Assembly: GCA_005879655.1 (NCBI GenBank)
Contig: VBJK01000412.1
Location: 1 to 7,625 of the forward strand
DNA length: 7,625 nucleotides
Origin: Chloroflexota bacterium
GTDB taxonomy: Bacteria > Chloroflexota > Ktedonobacteria > Ktedonobacterales > Ktedonobacteraceae
Direction: 5' to 3'
A model generated the notes under the pieces. It was not told the DNA's origin. It saw only the letters and a program-made list of their open reading frames with translations, and searched no databases. The position numbers and the translations under genes are program-made. Position 1 is the first letter of the stretch. Every line of letters starts with the position of its first letter. Shown here one piece after another: positions 5,345 to 7,625 of this stretch.

Positions 5345-6304
5345 ATGCTTCAGTTCCTGCTCAAGCGTTTTATTGGGCTTATCTTTGTGGTGATCTGTGT
5401 CACCTTCATCACGTTTATCCTGGGATACTTTGCACCCGGCGATCCCATCCAAGCGTTATTAGGCCAACACTATGATCCCGTGATTTATGCCCAACTAAAA
5501 CACCAATATGGCCTCGACCTGCCCTGGTATGAACAATACTTGAAATACCTCGCAGGTCTCTTCCGCCTGGACTTCGGCCTCTCCTTTCACTACCAGGGAG
5601 AACCCGTCTGGGATATTCTCAAACAAGGTGTTCCTGTCTCAGCCGAACTTGGTCTATGGGGACTCCTTTTAACAGTGCTGGTAGGCATTCCGCTGGGTAT
5701 TTACTCGGCACTTAAAGCAAATACATGGGTAGACAGTACCAGCATGGGTTCTGCGCTCATCCTCTATGCACTGCCGCCATTCATTCTTGCCGTGTTTTTC
5801 CAGGTCTTGATTGTCTGGATTGACCAAACGACGGGGGCACAATGGCCAGTCTCCAACTGGGGAACGCCCTGGCAATATACCTGGGCAGACCTCTCATACA
5901 AGCTTGGTCCCATTTTTGTCTATTCCGCCATCAGTTCTGCTTACTTCGCACGACTCGCACGCACAAGTATGTTAGAAGTGCTACGTCAGGACTACGTGCG
6001 CACTGCCAGAGCAAAAGGGTTAGTTGAGAGGATTGTTATCTATCGCCACGCTTTCCGTAACGCCTTAATCCCCCTCGTCACGGTGATTGGTCTCTCTATC
6101 GGTCTCTTGGTGGTTGGTATCTTCTTCATAGAGCAGATCTTCAATATCCCTGGTATTGGCTCTGTCTCACTACAGGCTATCAGTGACCGCGACTATCCGG
6201 TTATTCAAGCTACAACTGTATTACTAGCAGTAGCTGTAGTTATCGGGAATCTCATTGCCGATGTTCTCTATACTCTTATAGATCCACGCATCAAGACGAA
6301 CTAG
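5345..6304 (+). CDS. dppB: Peptide-type ABC transporter permease, DppB/OppB family
   Basis: This is one of the two membrane subunits forming the import channel for substrate brought by the binding lipoprotein. The 319 residues match the family length. The start is typical: KRFIGLIFVVICVTFITFIL as the first membrane helix, then the APGDP motif (30-34) on the outer side. Further helices lie near 101-121, 133-158, 185-205, 240-262 and 287-312. The cytoplasmic EAA loop, which docks onto the ATPase, is clear at about 207-244 (EVLRQDYVRTARAKGLVERI, then RHAFRNALIPLVTVIG). The end LIADVLYTLIDPRIK is also characteristic. ATG 5345 follows GAGG (5331-5334) by 10 bases. The partner permease starts 15 bases after the stop, so they are cotranscribed. 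The symbol denotes the family; dipeptide, oligopeptide, nickel or sugar specificity cannot be told. Confidence 0.96.
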   Translation: MLQFLLKRFIGLIFVVICVTFITFILGYFAPGDPIQALLGQHYDPVIYAQLKHQYGLDLPWYEQYLKYLAGLFRLDFGLSFHYQGEPVWDILKQGVPVSAELGLWGLLLTVLVGIPLGIYSALKANTWVDSTSMGSALILYALPPFILAVFFQVLIVWIDQTTGAQWPVSNWGTPWQYTWADLSYKLGPIFVYSAISSAYFARLARTSMLEVLRQDYVRTARAKGLVERIVIYRHAFRNALIPLVTVIGLSIGLLVVGIFFIEQIFNIPGIGSVSLQAISDRDYPVIQATTVLLAVAVVIGNLIADVLYTLIDPRIKTN

Positions 6305-6305
6305 A

Positions 6306-6311
6306 GGGAGG
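6306..6311 (+). promoter_or_regulatory. Strong Shine-Dalgarno GGGAGG supporting a TTG start
   Basis: GGGAGG starts two bases after the stop of the first permease and ends 8 bases before TTG 6320. The next in-frame ATG is at codon 65, after the family's cytoplasmic N-terminus, and has no comparable site, so TTG is the likely start. Confidence 0.75.
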
Positions 6312-6319
6312 ATCATAGG

Positions 6320-7414
6320 TTGGACAGACAAGATGCTTATCCCTATCATGACACAGCAACAGGACCACTACCAATCGTTGTGCCAACCCCTATACGACCA
6401 GAAGAGCCGCTTATAGCACAACATATCCAGTTCACAGCAGAGATAGAAGAGAAAAAAACATCAACTCCGCTGCAAGACTCGCTCAGAAGGCTACGGCAGG
6501 ACAAACGCGCCATGGCCAGTATGCTCGTCATCCTGATCTTTATTATGCTTCCACTCGTTGGACCACCGATCTACCAACATCTCGGCAATACTTATAGTAG
6601 TCCCACGAGTGGCCTAATAGGCCCAGAAGTCTATCGCAGTCCCTTCCATACAGAACTCACGCGACAGGATGAAGGACCATCCGCGCAATACTTGCTTGGC
6701 ACCGACTCCATTGGCCGCGACCTGTTAGCTCGCCTTATGCAAGGTATGCTCGTCTCTCTCTTAGTGGCTATCACAGTAGAAATAGTCAACGTTACATTAG
6801 GTATTGCCATAGGAGTATTAGCAGGCTTCTTTGGGGGCTGGATCGATCAGTTTCTAGCGCGTTTTACAGATATCATGTTCGCCTTCCCTGGCTTACTCTT
6901 TGCGATTTTGCTGGCTGGTATCTTCGGCTCACAGGCCGACGTCGTCCTTAGCAATATTCCCATAATCGGGGCGAATGGTAATGCTCGCCTGCTCGTCGTC
7001 TCTCTCGGACTGGCGATGACCACGTGGCCGCTCATGGCACGTTTAGTACGCGGCCAAACGCTACAGATTAAAGAGCAACAATTTGTTGAGGCTGCCCGTA
7101 CCTCCGGCACAACGAATTTACACATTATCCTGCGCCACATTGTGCCTAACCTGTTTAGTATTGTCATCGTAGCAGCAACATTAGACATTTCTGCTGTGAT
7201 TATTGGTGAGGCAGGACTAAGCTATCTAGGTCTGGGGGTACAAGCTCCCGGTTCGAGCATTGGCCTGATGATTAATGATGCCAAGGGCCTCATAGGTACC
7301 CCTCACCAATGGGAGGTGCTTGTGCCATCGTTGACCCTGGCCCTGATTGTCCTTGCATTCTCGTTCCTTGGTGACGGCCTGCGCGACGCATTTGATCCAC
7401 GATCAAAAGACTAG
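6320..7414 (+). CDS. dppC: Peptide-type ABC transporter permease, DppC/OppC family, with long N-terminal tail
   Basis: This is the second channel subunit, pairing with the permease encoded just upstream. Translation starts at TTG 6320 behind GGGAGG. Residues 1-64 form a proline- and charge-rich cytoplasmic tail, longer than usual for the family, making 364 residues against about 300. The OppC N-terminal membrane helix follows (66-83). The signature [17 protein letters not shown] is at 126-142. Further helices lie near 144-170, 185-203, 223-240, 277-297 and 333-350. The EAA loop facing the ATPase is at 252-290 ([20 protein letters not shown], then RHIVPN), followed by [11 protein letters not shown] (296-306) and the usual end [11 protein letters not shown] (351-361). 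The ATPase gene begins 17 bases later. The tail's role is unknown; similar tails may occur in relatives. Confidence 0.96.
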   Translation: MDRQDAYPYHDTATGPLPIVVPTPIRPEEPLIAQHIQFTAEIEEKKTSTPLQDSLRRLRQDKRAMASMLVILIFIMLPLVGPPIYQHLGNTYSSPTSGLIGPEVYRSPFHTELTRQDEGPSAQYLLGTDSIGRDLLARLMQGMLVSLLVAITVEIVNVTLGIAIGVLAGFFGGWIDQFLARFTDIMFAFPGLLFAILLAGIFGSQADVVLSNIPIIGANGNARLLVVSLGLAMTTWPLMARLVRGQTLQIKEQQFVEAARTSGTTNLHIILRHIVPNLFSIVIVAATLDISAVIIGEAGLSYLGLGVQAPGSSIGLMINDAKGLIGTPHQWEVLVPSLTLALIVLAFSFLGDGLRDAFDPRSKD

Positions 7415-7431
7415 TAAGCGGAGAGATAACA

Positions 7432-7625
7432 ATGACAGCCAATTTGCTGGAAGTCAAGAACCTGAAAACGCACTTTTTCACCCGCAGCGGCGTCGTTAAA
7501 GCCGTTGACGATGTCTCGTTTACCATCAAAGCAGGTGAAACATTAGGCGTTGTGGGCGAGAGCGGTTGTGGTAAAAGCGTGACGGCGCTCTCGGTCATGA
7601 GGCTAGTGGCCAATCCGCCCGGTAA
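7432..7625 (+). CDS. dppD: Peptide-type ABC transporter ATPase, DppD/OppD family (N-terminal 64 residues only)
   Basis: This is the ATP-hydrolysing subunit that powers import, located on the cytoplasmic face of the permeases. The visible 64 residues contain [20 protein letters not shown] (5-24), with the aromatic contact to adenine around Phe15/Phe16, the strand [19 protein letters not shown] (24-42) and a complete Walker A motif GESGCGKS (42-49), then [14 protein letters not shown]. The Walker B, signature and C-terminal zinc/oligopeptide-specific parts lie beyond the window. GGAG (7420-7423) precedes the ATG by 8 bases. In this type of operon a second ATPase (DppF/OppF) usually follows; the window cannot show it. 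Confidence 0.95.
   Translation, partial: MTANLLEVKNLKTHFFTRSGVVKAVDDVSFTIKAGETLGVVGESGCGKSVTALSVMRLVANPPG

Noticed and set aside
6847..7188. 113-codon minus-strand frame (and other minus frames across both permeases and the binding-protein gene)
   Set aside because: Fully antisense to clear family genes, without ribosome sites; shadows of the coding strand.
2623..7577. Shared 14-mer GGTTGTGGTAAAAG in the long hairpin arm and in the ATPase Walker A codons (7564-7577)
   Set aside because: In the ATPase these bases simply encode the G-C-G-K part of Walker A; one chance 14-mer match in a window of this size is not surprising.

Overview
The window looks like a stretch of bacterial chromosome of intermediate GC content. 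It carries a lipoprotein-anchored, oligopeptide-type ABC importer and, upstream, a group of genes I do not recognise. The soil-type Chloroflexota (Ktedonobacteria-like lineages) are my best guess. That rests on the general look of the unrecognised proteins, the lipobox-type binding protein and the Shine-Dalgarno-rich gene starts. It is an impression, not a database result.

Left part (1-2601, all + strand): the 3' end of a gene that begins outside the window (3-236), an unrecognised 254-residue protein with an N-terminal CxxC (375-1139), and an unrecognised 458-residue, mostly alpha-helical protein (1225-2601). The last contains what I read as four copies of a degenerate module, each closing with a histidine (H58, H180, H315, H434). 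A terminator hairpin overlaps the stop codon of the 254-residue gene. An unusually long, perfect 33-bp-arm hairpin (2619-2694) follows the 458-residue gene.

Middle (2602-5344): a leader of about 200 bases with a nested stem-loop precedes a family-5 peptide-binding lipoprotein (2903-4597), which is closed by a clear intrinsic terminator (4612-4655). About 690 bases then lack any normal gene. They hold an 81-codon minus-strand reading frame without a proper start that looks like a decayed gene end, three sigma70-like promoter candidates each with a small palindrome, and a 29-codon ORF starting at the predicted transcription start of the first promoter.

Right part (5345-7625): two permease genes and the start of an ATPase gene, spaced 15 and 17 bases apart with good Shine-Dalgarno sequences, form the translocator operon and run off the right edge. 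The binding protein upstream very probably delivers peptide (or a similar solute such as nickel or a glycoside) to this translocator. The terminator and separate promoters suggest that receptor and translocator are transcribed independently.

I found no RNA genes, CRISPR array, insertion sequence or prophage. The least explained parts are the helical histidine-repeat protein, the 33-bp palindrome and the 690-base gap.
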